Notes under the pieces: generated by a model
Database searches by the model: none
Told to the model about the DNA's origin: nothing
Seen by the model: only the letters and a program-made list of their open reading frames with translations
Shown: one piece after another, positions 12,698 to 21,785 of the stretch
Numbering within the stretch: the first letter of the stretch is position 1
Layout: each line of letters begins with the position of its first letter
Assembly (NCBI RefSeq): GCF_024679095.1
Contig: NC_066512.1
Coordinates: 7,893,024-7,957,023 of the forward strand
Direction of reading: 5' to 3'
Length of the DNA: 64,000 bases
From: Eriocheir sinensis
Taxonomy: Eukaryota > Arthropoda > Malacostraca > Decapoda > Varunidae
Made by a program: the position numbers and the translations under genes

Positions 12698-13581
12698 TGT
12701 GGGGTTCTTGAAAGGTCTGTACTTTCGAAAATCCCGTAAATTCTCAGCAATAAAAAATATATAAAATAAAATAACTGAAAATTGAGTTATCAGACTCACA
12801 GCCCCTCTAGTCCTTATTATTATTTAATTATATGACCAGTCACATCTCTCATAGGGTAAGCAAAAGCCAGATAAAACCTGCTGTTAAGTTTATTGAAAGC
12901 AACAAAGAAACTCGCTGGATATTAGAATAATTAATCAATACCAAGCACACAGCAACCTAGGTGCTATCCTAAAACATCCCAGTAAATGGTTACTTAGCTG
13001 TAGGGGGAGAAGGGGGAAGCCACACCCTGATCTGCCTCGTGTTCTGGTCGGCCTGGAGTCCTTCTTCACTTCTCTCTCGTTCCTCTGCAACCGCCGTGCC
13101 CTCACTCCTCCCACGGGCTTCCCTGACTTGAGTACACAGTCACTCTGGACATGCGGATACTACAAGGCTGAAAAACCCGGAGGCTGGAGAGGGACGTGTG
13201 CTCGCGGCGAAGTCTGGGGAGGATATGGCTTGAAAGATGGCGGCGGTCCCACAATGCTCCGCGCGCCGGCCGCGGTCAAGATCCCAGCTCTCGCCATACT
13301 GACATCTCGTTTTCTGTGCAACACTTACGCTAAAACGCCCTAAAGGCTATGGATTTATTATTTATTAATAACCTAACACATGCAATTGGTCATAGTGGGT
13401 CATGCATCCCACACATAGCTCAGCGTTGGCAGTAATAACGAATATGATTTGAAAAGCTCGCTGCTCCCGCCTCCTAGTTTTCCCGCCTGATCTGTGACTA
13501 CTCCCGCTCTCTCAATAAAAATGGCGGGGACTCCCGCGGTAATTTTCCACAGGCCACTCCCTGAATAATGAAATCATGACA
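12698..13581 (-). repeat. Gypsy 5' LTR
   Basis: This is the right repeat, 884 bases, homologous to 7887-8768. On the minus strand it is upstream of gag and so should hold the promoter. Its outer edge joins the CR1-1 codons for WQMSFNVD. Confidence 0.93.
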
Positions 13582-15781
13582 GTCAACATTAAAGGACATT
13601 TGCCATTTTTCCGACCATTCGATAATGGGATTGAGGTCTTTCTGAATGATTTCACAGTCGGTCTTTGTGAGGGCCTTTCCACCCACCTTGGTGTCATCAG
13701 CAAATTTCTATATTGTGGATTTCAGTCCTGATTCGAGGTCGTTGATATATATGATGAAGAGAATGGGTCCCAGCACTGACCCTTGAGGCACTCCACTAGT
13801 GACTGGAAGCCAATCGGAAGGCTGTCCGTTGAGTAGTACTCGTTGATTTCTGTTGGTGAGCCAATCTCTTATCCACGCGATCAGATTGGCTCCAATGCCC
13901 GCCGAGTGCAGTTTCCTAAGGAGTCGCTCTTGCGGTACCTTGTCGAAGGCTTTCTGAAAGTCCAGGTACATAACACCACTGGGGATGTGGGCATCCCAGT
14001 TCTTTTATATACCTTGGAAGAAGTCTAATAAATTCGTTAGGCAGGAGCGCTTGTTTCTGAAGCCATGCTGGGTGTCGGAGATTACATTATTGTTTTCTAG
14101 AAACTTAACAAGTTTGTCTCTAATAATCTTTAAGAGTATTTTTGCTGCCACTGATGTCAAACTTATAGGCCTGTAGTTTAATGCAACTCTATTGTCTCCT
14201 TTTTTTGAAAATCAGTGCTACGTTCGCCATTTTCCAGTCTTCCGGGACCTTGTTCAATTGAACAGACTGGTTGAATATGTTAATGGCTGCAAGTATTTGT
14301 TGTTTAAGCTCTTTTAATAACCGCGAGGACAAACCGTCAGGTCCTGTTGACTTGCTCGTGTCGAGTTTGTCCAAATACTTTTTCACTTCTTGGTCGCATA
14401 TTGAGTCAATTTCCAGGGGCGTGATTCCACTCGGCGGGTCAGGGCTCTCAGGAATGGTTTCGATGTCCTCGACTGTGAATACGGATGCGAAGTTATTGTT
14501 GAGGATTCTGGCCATCTGTTTACTGTCCTGAGTTACATATCCAGTCTCGTCTGTCAGGGGACCAATATTGGACTTTACTTTCTTTTTCGATCTGATGTAT
14601 GTAAATAATTTTTTTGAGTTTGTTTTGATGTCACGCGCTATTTGTTTTTCGTAGTTGCGTTTACTACTCCGAATAAGGGTCCAACAAGCTCTGAGGCTGG
14701 TGTGGTACTGTGTACGGGCTTCGGCCATGTCATTCTCTTTCATTAGGTTATAATTCCATTTTTTTAAGTTTACCGCCATTTTCATTTCTCTGGTCATCCA
14801 CGGTGGATCTACGGCACCATTTACTCGCCTGGGTTTCGTATGCACTGTAGCCTTTTCTACTCCCAAAATCTTATCTTTGAAGTTGTTCCACACGTTGTCG
14901 ATTGTATTGTTGGTTAGGTTAAGTTGGTCCCAGGTCGCAGAGGGAAGCAGCTCACGGGCTAGGTTGAAATTTGTTATTTTGTAGTCTGGTATCACTGACG
15001 GATTGTCTACGAGTTTGTGACTTATGTTGACATTGAAACGGATTAAGTGGTGATCGTAACCATTAATTTTTTCACCAACTTCACAGTCGCGAATGAGGTC
15101 GGGGTCGCTTACTAATACCAGATCTAGCAGATTGTTTTCTCTTGTCGGTTGAGTTACAACTTGAGTGAGGAACGAATCCTCCACCATTTCTATAAGCCTG
15201 TTACCCTCTTTATCTCCAGTCAATTGTCCCCAGTCAATGTTAGGGCAATAATTATTAAAGTCCCCAATTATTATTGCTTCTTTGCTTTGTGTTAAAGAGT
15301 GAAGCTCTTCGTATAGGGCAGTGTCGTCTGCTGCTTGTTGTTTTGGAAGCCTGTATACGGTCTCAAGTGTTAGTTTCTTATTATTCGCGGTTATTTCCAC
15401 ATAGACGGAGTCGTAATTCTCTGCGTCCTGTTTGTCTATTTTTATGGCAGTGAGTGTACTTTTTACGTAGCAAATTACTCCTCCTCCTTTCTTGTGCATT
15501 CGATTTTTTTGGAAACTTTCGTACCCGGGAAATGACAGTTCAGATACTAGATGTGCAGAGTTGGCCCAAGTCTCTGTGATGGCTACCACATTTGGTTTCT
15601 CAGTTGCAATATACGCCCTAATTTCGTTCTTTTTAGGTAATAGACTGCGTGCATTTGTGTACAAAATGGAAATGTGACTCCTGGTTTGGCCGCGTCGTGT
15701 TGTACGAGTTCGCTTGTCGGAGGCGTCGTTGGTTACACAGTTTCTTGTAAGCCGCATTGACGCTACGGTTCGGTTGATCAA
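13582..15781 (-). pseudogene. CR1-1 ORF2: AP endonuclease and reverse transcriptase core
   Basis: The ORF starts MINRTVASMRL at 15781 and stays open for 530 residues. The endonuclease motifs are LYTNARSLLPK, AITETWAN, GGGVICYVK, IIGDFNNYCPNIDWG and YDHHLIRF (the SDH box has changed). The linker ends in GPDGLSSRLLKEL and VPEDWKMANVALI. A frameshift at about 14190-14210 leads into [49 protein letters not shown] and KFADDTK, with an in-frame stop just before KFADDTK (13708-13710) and another before the LDFQ segment. The protein stops at WQMSFNVD because of the Gypsy insertion. The enzyme nicks target DNA and copies the LINE RNA there. Confidence 0.92.
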
Positions 15782-15816
15782 GGGTTGCCTTTGCCTTGTC
15801 CTCGCCTGCAGTTTTT

Positions 15817-16308
15817 TTAATAGCTTTTCGAGAAGCCTTCAACTGCCTCGTTCAGGAGCCTTCCAAGCCGCGCCGAACCAACCTCGTTCAGGTGGAGTTC
15901 GTCCTCCCAAAACAAATCTGGGCGTTGATTGAAGTGATGCCATGCGTTCGTGAACGCAACGCCTTCATCGTTACATAACTGCTTTAGACTAGTGTTGACG
16001 CCGTACGCTTTACTGTTGTTGAATCCGGCGAACGTATTGACTCTCGGTAGAATCCCAGAGACGATGATGTGAGGGGACTTGGTCTTGTATTTCCGAATGA
16101 CTTGACGGTATTTTGATAACAGGTCCTGAGACTGAGTTGACTGAACGTCGTTGGTTTCCGCATGGATCAGATACACAGTGTCGTCCTTCGCATTTACTGA
16201 AACTGCATCGACAGCTGATTCAATGTCGTCCAGTTTGGCTCCGGGGATACAGAAACGCTGCCAGGTCAATGTATTCCGACCGCAAAACTCCGTAAGTTGG
16301 CCTCTCAC
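15817..16308 (-). pseudogene. CR1-1 ORF1, C-terminal SGNH esterase domain
   Basis: The frame starts at the SINE-A edge with VRGQLTEFCGRN and ends at a stop at 15817. It shows AETNDV (where the intact CR1-2 copy has GTNDV) and DELHLNEVGSARLG, the Asp-x-x-His catalytic block. The nucleophile motif LVGDS is on the other side of the SINE (16696-16712). CR1-type LINEs are known to carry an esterase in ORF1. Its substrate in transposition is not settled. The closest relative in the window is 52116-52742. The Gly to Glu change in the GTND block and the SINE insertion make it inactive. Confidence 0.88.
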
Positions 16309-16696
16309 CTGGTAGGCGGTAGGCGGTGGCCGAAGTGATAGCGTACTGGACCCACATTCGCCGCGTGATGGACGACGCGGGTTCGAATCCTCACGCTACC
16401 ACTCGGATTTTTCAGTCACCGCCGAGTGGCTTAAAACTACCCACATGCTGTACTGAAGACCACCCATCAACCCGGACTCTAGAGGAAGCCGTCCAAGCGA
16501 ATCAAGAACGAGTTCCGGGGGGCAGCATGAGCCAATGCAAGATGGCGCCACTATAAACACTCGCCTGCGCCAGAACGGGCTGGGCCGACCATCAGGCCCC
16601 ATCTGGAAGAAGCCTTGGGCCGACCATCAGGCCCCACCGGGAAGATGCCTACCGGCGCAATAGGCAACAACGTAAAAAAAAAAAAAAAAAAAAAAA
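16309..16696 (+). mobile_element. SINE-A inserted in the CR1-1 esterase
   Basis: A full-length SINE-A with a GCGGTGGCCGAAGTGATAG head, a GGGTTCGAATCC box B, the GCAAGATGGCGCCACTATAA block, doubled GGCCGACCATCAGG and about 20 A residues. It belongs to a variant subfamily with GTCCAAGCGAATCAAGAACG, shared with the copies at 28722 and 46839. It splits the esterase between LVGDS and VRGQL. A doubled TAGGCGG at 16313-16326 marks its left edge. Confidence 0.92.
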
Positions 16697-17645
16697 CTAT
16701 CGCCAACTAAGTTGACTAGTAGTCAGTTTGCCCATGCCAGGAAATAGCGTTTGATTCGTACAAGTGACAAGCTGGGAGAATGGTCTTGTGATTTCTTTTG
16801 GAAGGGCGCGAGGTACAAGAGGGAGCGTGGGCGAAGGAGGGTTTGGAAGTGGTGGTAGTGACAGTAGTGGGTGGTTGGGGAAGGGTGGAGGGTGAGGTGT
16901 GGAGGGAGGGAGATATGGTATCAGAAGTGGAGGAGGAGGAGGTTGAGGTCGTGTTGGAGGTGGAAGGGGAAGATGGAGTGGTGATGAGGATAGGGGAGGA
17001 GTCTAGGGTGGTGAGGGGAGAGGAAGGGTGAGCGGAAGAAGAAGGAGTGGGAGTGAGGATGGAGGTGGATGAGGTAGGAAGGGAGGTGGATGGGATGGAA
17101 GGAATGGTAAGGGTGGAAGCGGGTTCAGGCGAGGCAGAGGAGGAGGGGGGTTCAGGCGAGGCAGAGGAGATCGTGTTGGAAGTGAAAGGGGAAGATGGAA
17201 TGGTGATGAGGATAGGAGAGGAGTCTAGAGTGGTGGAGGGAGAGGAAGAGAGAGCGGAAGGAGAGGGAGTGGTAGTGAGGATGGAGGTGGATGAGGTACG
17301 AAGGGAAGTGGATGGGGTGGAAGGAATAGTAAGGGTGGAGGTGGGTTCAGGCGAGGCAGAGGAGGAGGAGGGTTCAGGCGAGGCAGAGGAGGAGGAGGAG
17401 ATATGTGATTGGGTCAGAATGTCAGAGTATGAGGTTGATGAGGAGGAATCAGGAGTAGGAAGGGCGGGGAATGACGTCACAATTTCCCATAACAAGGCAT
17501 GTGAGCGTTTCAAGTCATCGTTTATCGAGCTAAGTGTTTAGATACGTGAGTCCAATACACAATATTTACATTTAGGCTCGCCGAGTTGGAAGTGGATCGC
17601 GGCAAATTTTTGTGAACAATTACCGCAAGTGAAATATTTGGGCAT
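16697..17645 (-). pseudogene. CR1-1 ORF1, zinc-finger N-terminus and Ser/Thr/Pro-rich linker
   Basis: Minus-strand translation from an ATG at 17643-17645 gives MPKYFTCGNCSQKFAA and then CKYCVL, a Cys-rich finger like the PHD-type head of CR1 ORF1 proteins. An in-frame stop follows at about 17540. The frame then continues with LKRSHALLWEIVTSFP and about 200 residues of Ser/Thr/Pro repeats. Within these, blocks such as SSSASPEP and STSLPTSSTSIL recur because of an internal duplication of about 230 bases. It ends KRNHKTILPACHLYE and, in a neighbouring frame, NLVGDS, the esterase nucleophile. The low-complexity part is a linker and not a secreted mucin, since it leads directly into the esterase. 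Confidence 0.8.
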
Positions 17646-18548
17646 GGTTACAATTTTTTTTCTGTAGCAAGAAACTTTACAGTTAAGATATATTTAGCAA
17701 CCGCGTGGGTGGCTTGCTGAATACAAGGAAGGAGTTCAACTGAACACCTGGAAGGAGTTAGGTAGGGGTCTGGTCGAGTCCCGCGGGGGGTAATTAGATG
17801 GACGGCAGAGAGGCTTGTTTAGTTAAAAGAGGAGGAGGAGGTAAAAATAGTTAGAGGAGGAGGAGGAGGAAATAGTTAAAGGAGGAAGAGGAGGAGGAAA
17901 TATGGGTATGGGCGGAGAAAGAGGAATAGGGAAGGTGATTAAAATAGAAACACCTGTGTTGACCCTGGCAATTTTAGGATTATTTAAGGAGTGCCGGGTG
18001 GCTTCCTTCGTTAAGCCCTCGGTGGCTGTGGGATATGGGCGGGTGTGTGAACACCTGAGAAACTGACCGCGTACACCTGACTGTCTTGGTGAGGGAGTGC
18101 TGGTGAAAAGATTAGCCGACCTCACTAATCCCGGAAAATTACAGACTTAACGTGCGGTACCGGGAGTAATTATACCCCTGGGAATAAATAGGGCGGGATT
18201 CAGGAGCGATTGGCAATTCGCAACGAACAAGAAAATACAATGAGTTGTGATCTGACCGTTTACTATAGTAATAAGAGAAATAAAATACTTGCTATAATAA
18301 GTAATAATGTATCACTCGGGTTTGTGTTTAAACAGTGTGTGTGCTGTTATTGAAATACTATACTTTGTTGCCCTGTGTTAGGTACGGGAAGCAGTAAAAT
18401 TATAACACTTAACGTTCCACAGCGGCGATGAAGTCTGCTCAGCAGTGAAGCGACGATGAACGTACCGATGAACGATGTACAACCTCTTCAAGTAATATCA
18501 ACTACAGTTAAAATCCTCGATGACGTATAAAGATTGCACAACACACTT
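17646..18548. other. Probable CR1-1 5' UTR, then unassigned sequence
   Basis: No coding frame is supported. A (GGA)n-rich block lies at about 17826-17905. At 18180-18230 a GAATAAATAGGGCGGG box precedes GCGATTGGCAATTCGC, which could be the promoter of an LTR or LINE, but I cannot find a partner repeat. The extent of the CR1-1 5' UTR is unknown. Confidence 0.4.
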
Positions 18549-18899
18549 GGTGAACACTAAATCACGGAAGTACGGTGAACACTAAATCACGGTAGTACGG
18601 TGAACACTAAATCACGGTAGCACGGTGAACACTAAATCACGATAGTACGGTGAACACTAAATCACGGAAGTACGGTGAACACTAAATCACGGAAGTACGG
18701 TGAACACTAAATCACGATAGTACGGTGAACACTAAATCACGATTGTACGGTGAACACTAAATCACGGAAATACGGTGAACACTAAATCACGGAAGTACGG
18801 TGAACACTAAATCACAGAAGTACGGTGAACACTAAATCACGGAAGTACGGTGAACACTAAATCACGGAAGTACGGTGAACACTAAATCACTGAAGTACG
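18549..18899. repeat. 25-bp minisatellite, 14 copies
   Basis: Fourteen head-to-tail copies of a unit with an invariant core GTACGGTGAACACTAAATCA and a short variable part (GGAAG, GGTAG, GATAG, GATTG, GGAAA and so on). Spacing is a constant 25 bases. It has no coding potential that survives across copies. Uniform short spacing and near-identical 'spacers' exclude a CRISPR array. Confidence 0.97.
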
Positions 18900-19396
18900 G
18901 TGTGAGAGCGTGGATGCAAGCTGGAGCAAGCGGGGGTCGTGACCTTAGCCTGGAAAGGTCAGGAAACGAATGTGAATGGGAAGGAGAAGAAAAGAAAGAA
19001 GGGAAAGACTAGGAGGAAGAGGGGAAGAGGACGGCTAAGAAGTAGGGTGGAAAGAAGAGGAGGATAAGCATGCTGTTGCTACTGACGATGATGATGAAGA
19101 AGAAGAGGAGGAGGAGGAGGACGAGAAAGTAACAATGACCAGCCAGCCAGTTCCAGTCAACACTCGTTTAAACTCGCCTTCCAAAATAGTCTTCCTCTCG
19201 ATGTCCTTTTATCATACTCTTGTTGATTCTTTTATTATTACCTTCTCGGTGATCGACCCTGAAAGAAATAACAAAACAATTTAATTTTCTTTCTTTTCAT
19301 TTTATAACCGCAGTGATTGGAATGTTCAACGTACATTCTAAGGAAAGTAAACAAGAACATACAACATTCCTTCCGTATGTTGTTAGTGATGATAGT
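18900..19396. other. No gene seen; purine-rich block
   Basis: Contains a purine-rich stretch with GAA/GAG triplets around 18980-19125 and AT-rich sequence. Nothing codes convincingly. Confidence 0.55.
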
Positions 19397-19480
19397 GTTT
19401 GTGTGTGTAATTCACCACCACGGCCTGATCACGAGTTGCACTCGTAATCCCCAGCAAGTACACTCCAAACAAGACCAAGA
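19397..19480 (-). mobile_element. SINE-B, left half of a copy split by LINE-J
   Basis: Bases such as CACGGCCTGATCACGAGTT and ACTCGTAATCCCCAGCA match the far end of the SINE-B copy at 5101-5165. The match stops at 19480, where the poly(T) start of LINE-J copy J1 begins. The expected continuation (GGGTACTGCC and CCCCTTGCTCAAGGGG) appears 7.7 kb later at 27205. Confidence 0.7.
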
Positions 19481-19600
19481 CTTTTTTTTTTTTACAACAA
19501 AGGAGACAGCTCAAGGGCACAAAAAAGGGAAACAATAATAAAAAAAAGCCCGCTAATCGTTGCTCCTAAAAAGAATCCAAAAAGGTGGCCGAAAGAGGGG

Positions 19601-21008
19601 TCAATTTCGGGAGTAGAGGCGTCCTGATACCCTCCTCTTGAAAGAGTTCAAGTCGTAGGCAGGAGGAAATACAGATGAAGGAAGATTGTTCCAGAGTTTA
19701 CCAGCTTGATGGATGAAAGAGTGAAGATGCTGGTTAACTCGTGCATAAGGGATTTGGACAGTAAAGGGATGAGCTTTAGTAGCAAGTCGTGTGCAGCGTG
19801 GCCGCGGGAGGAGGGGACTCATGCAGTTAGCAAGTTCAGAAGAGCAGTCAGCGTGTGAAAATAACGATAGAAGATAGGAAGAGAGGCAACATGGCGGCGG
19901 AATTTAAGAGGTAGAAGACTATCAGTAGGAGGAGGAGAGCTGATGAGACGAAGGGCCTTAGACTCCACTCTGTCCAATAGAGCTATGTGAGTGGAGTCCC
20001 CCCACACGTGAGAGGCATACTCCATACGAGGGCGGACAAGACCCCTGTATATGGATAGCAACTGTGCAGGGGGAGAAGAACTGGCGGAGACGATACAGAA
20101 CGCCCAACCTCGAGGAAGCTGATTTAGTGAGAGAGGAGATGTGAAATTTCCTGTTAAGATTTTGAGTTAAGGCTAGACCGAGGATGTTTAGTGTTGAAAA
20201 TGGTGACAGCTGAGTGTTGTCGAAGAATACGGGAAAGGTGTTTGGAAGATTGTGTTGAGTTGATAGATGGATAAATTGGGTTTTTGAGGCATTGAAGGAC
20301 ACAAGGTTCCTTTTACCCATATCGGAAATGATAGTAAGGTCTGAGGTTAAGCGTTTTGCAGCCTCCAGCCTGGAGTCATGTAATTCCTGTTGAGAGGGTC
20401 TTCTGTTGAAAGAAGTTGAATAATGCAGAGTGGAGTCATCAGCGTACGAGTGGATAGGACAGCTTGTTATGGAAATAAGATCATTGATGAATAATAGAAA
20501 GAGAGTGGGTGATAGAACAGAGCCCTGTGGAATACCACTGTTGATAGGTTTAGGGGAAGAACAGTGACCGTCTACCACGGCAGGAATAGAACGGCAGGAA
20601 AGGAAACTGGAGATAAAGAAAGAGAGAGAGGGATAGAATCCGAATGAGGGCAGTTTAGAAAGCAACGACTTGTGCTAGACTCTATCGAAGGCTTTCGATA
20701 TGTCTAGCGCAACAGAGGAAGTTTCACCAAAACTGCTAATAGAGGATGACCAAGAATCAGTTAAGAGAGCAAGAAGATCGCCAGTAGAATGCGCCTTGCG
20801 GAACCCATACTGGCGATCAGATTGAAGGTTAGAAGTGGAAAGGTGCTTTTGAATCTTCCCGTTAAGGATTGATTCAAAAGCTTTTGATAGACAGGAAAGT
20901 AAAGCTATAGGGCGGTAGTTTGAGGGATTGGAACGGTTACCCTTCTTAGGTACAGGCTGTACGAAGGCGTACTTCCAGCAGGAAGGAAAGGTAGATGTTG
21001 ATAGGCAG
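19601..21008 (-). pseudogene. J1 ORF2, reverse transcriptase core and C-terminus
   Basis: From 21008 the minus strand reads FIQPVPKKG, SNPSNYRPIALLSCLS, YWRSDRR/QYGFRK-type frames, DISKAFD, INSGIPQGSVLSPTLF, HSYADDSTLHYS, SFNASKTQFIHLS, NILGLALTQNLN, RLGVLYRLRQFFSP, LVRPRMEYASHVWG and finally GKLWNNLPSSVF and FKRRVSGRLYSRN before a stop at 19601. YADD is the RT catalytic pair. The frame is broken near 19840-19860, 20070-20090 and 20670-20680, so the copy is dead. The 3' UTR follows to 19482. It joins upstream to 21786 across the SINE insertions. Confidence 0.9.
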
Positions 21009-21123
21009 GTAGGAAAGCGGTGTCTGAATGGATAGCGTGACGGCGCCGCGTTCAGGACGACGCGAGTTCAATCCCCGCCCGGTGCCACCAAGCTGGGATT
21101 TTTCAGCCGCCGCCGAGTGGCTT
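21009..21123 (+). mobile_element. SINE-A head, truncated (first of two)
   Basis: It has the same LINE-J flank (CAGCAGGAAGGAAAGG ... GATAGGCAG) and the same SINE head (AAGCGGTGTCTGAATGGATA) as the full copy at 21449. It is cut after GCCGCCGAGTGGCT. Together with 21426-21560 it forms a direct repeat of about 140 bases around a LINE-I fragment. Confidence 0.88.
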
Positions 21124-21146
21124 TCGGTCTTCCCCAATTCCTAGTC

Positions 21147-21425
21147 TCCTAGTGGATGCTGGCGTCCTGCCTCTGGATTTGAGGCGCCAGTCCTCGTTGC
21201 TGCGATGTTGGTTCCGGCTCCATCGCCTTCCTGAGTGTGCTCCCTGCCGATCGATCTTGCAGGATTCCCGTTCATCTGCGTTTGCTGCCCGCCCTAGATT
21301 CCCCAGACCGTTTGGGTCTCGGGCAGCGTATCTCGTGGCGGCACTGCCTGTCCCTCCTGTTCTTGTATGCCCTTATCGGTTACCTAAGGTTGGGTACTGG
21401 CAATTTCCCGGGGTATCCGTCTGTC
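21147..21425 (+). pseudogene. LINE-I fragment lying between two SINE-A heads
   Basis: The plus strand here resembles the reverse complement of 28320-28600: AGTGGATG, GATTTGAGGCGC, GTTGGTTCC, GATCTTGCAGGATTCCC and, at the right end, GCCCTTATCGGTTACCT and GGCAATTTCCCGG. It corresponds to the segment of LINE-I between RT and RNase H. No long frame survives. It must have been pasted in by recombination or template switching, since it has neither a 3' end nor a tail. Confidence 0.75.
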
Positions 21426-21448
21426 CAGCAGGAAGGAAAGGTAGATGT

Positions 21449-21768
21449 TGATAGGCAGGTAGGGAAGCGGTGTCTGAATGGATAGCGTGACGCCGCCGCG
21501 TTCAGGACGACGCGAGTTCAATCCCCGCCCGGTGCCACCAAGCTGGGATTTTTCAGCCGCCGCCGAGTGGCTTAAAACTACCCACATGCTGTCCAGAAGA
21601 CTACCTATCAACCCGGACTCTAGATTCTAGGATTAAAGATGAGCTCCGGGAGGGCAGCATGAGCCAATGCAAGATGGCGCCACTATAAACACTGGCCTGC
21701 GCCTCAACGTGCTGGGCCATACCATCAGGGCCCTCCACAGGCGAAGATGTAAAAAAAAAAAAAAAAAA
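21449..21768 (+). mobile_element. SINE-A inserted in J1 (full length, one tail unit lost)
   Basis: A complete head, body and GCAAGATGGCGCCACTATAA block followed by a shortened 3' part and 18 A residues. The flanks GATAGGCAG (left) and GAGACGAAAAAGTTTGACC (right) rejoin to the LINE-J coding sequence for the conserved FRLCLS segment. Confidence 0.9.
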
Positions 21769-21785
21769 GAGAGAGAGAGAGAGAG

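Larger units (their letters stand above)
7887..13581 (-). mobile_element. Gypsy (Ty3-type) LTR retrotransposon inserted in CR1-1
   Basis: Two long terminal repeats of about 882 and 884 bases, clearly homologous along their whole length, flank an internal region that codes on the minus strand. That region has a tRNA-Lys-type primer-binding site, a SCAN-like Gag, a protease, an integrase and a purine tract. The ends are TG...CA on the minus strand. The flanks ATCAA (left) and GTCAA (right) suggest a 4-5 bp target duplication within the CR1-1 RT gene. No reverse transcriptase or RNase H is found, so the copy cannot be autonomous. An integrase-before-RT (Gmr1-like) order followed by deletion would explain this. 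Stops and frameshifts in gag and pol show it is inactive. Confidence 0.92.

Noticed and set aside
16716..17513. A 265-residue Ser/Thr/Pro-rich protein, mucin-like
   Set aside because: It runs into the NLVGDS esterase motif and is preceded by a CR1-type zinc finger, so it is the linker of CR1-1 ORF1.
17823..18125. Membrane protein encoded on the minus strand
   Set aside because: Its hydrophobic part comes from GGA triplet repeats read in antisense.
18549..18899. CRISPR-like array
   Set aside because: The period is a constant 25 bases with only about five variable bases, there are no true spacers, and the setting is eukaryotic.
21152..21451. A 99-residue plus-strand protein
   Set aside because: It is a LINE-I fragment without a functional motif in the surviving frame.
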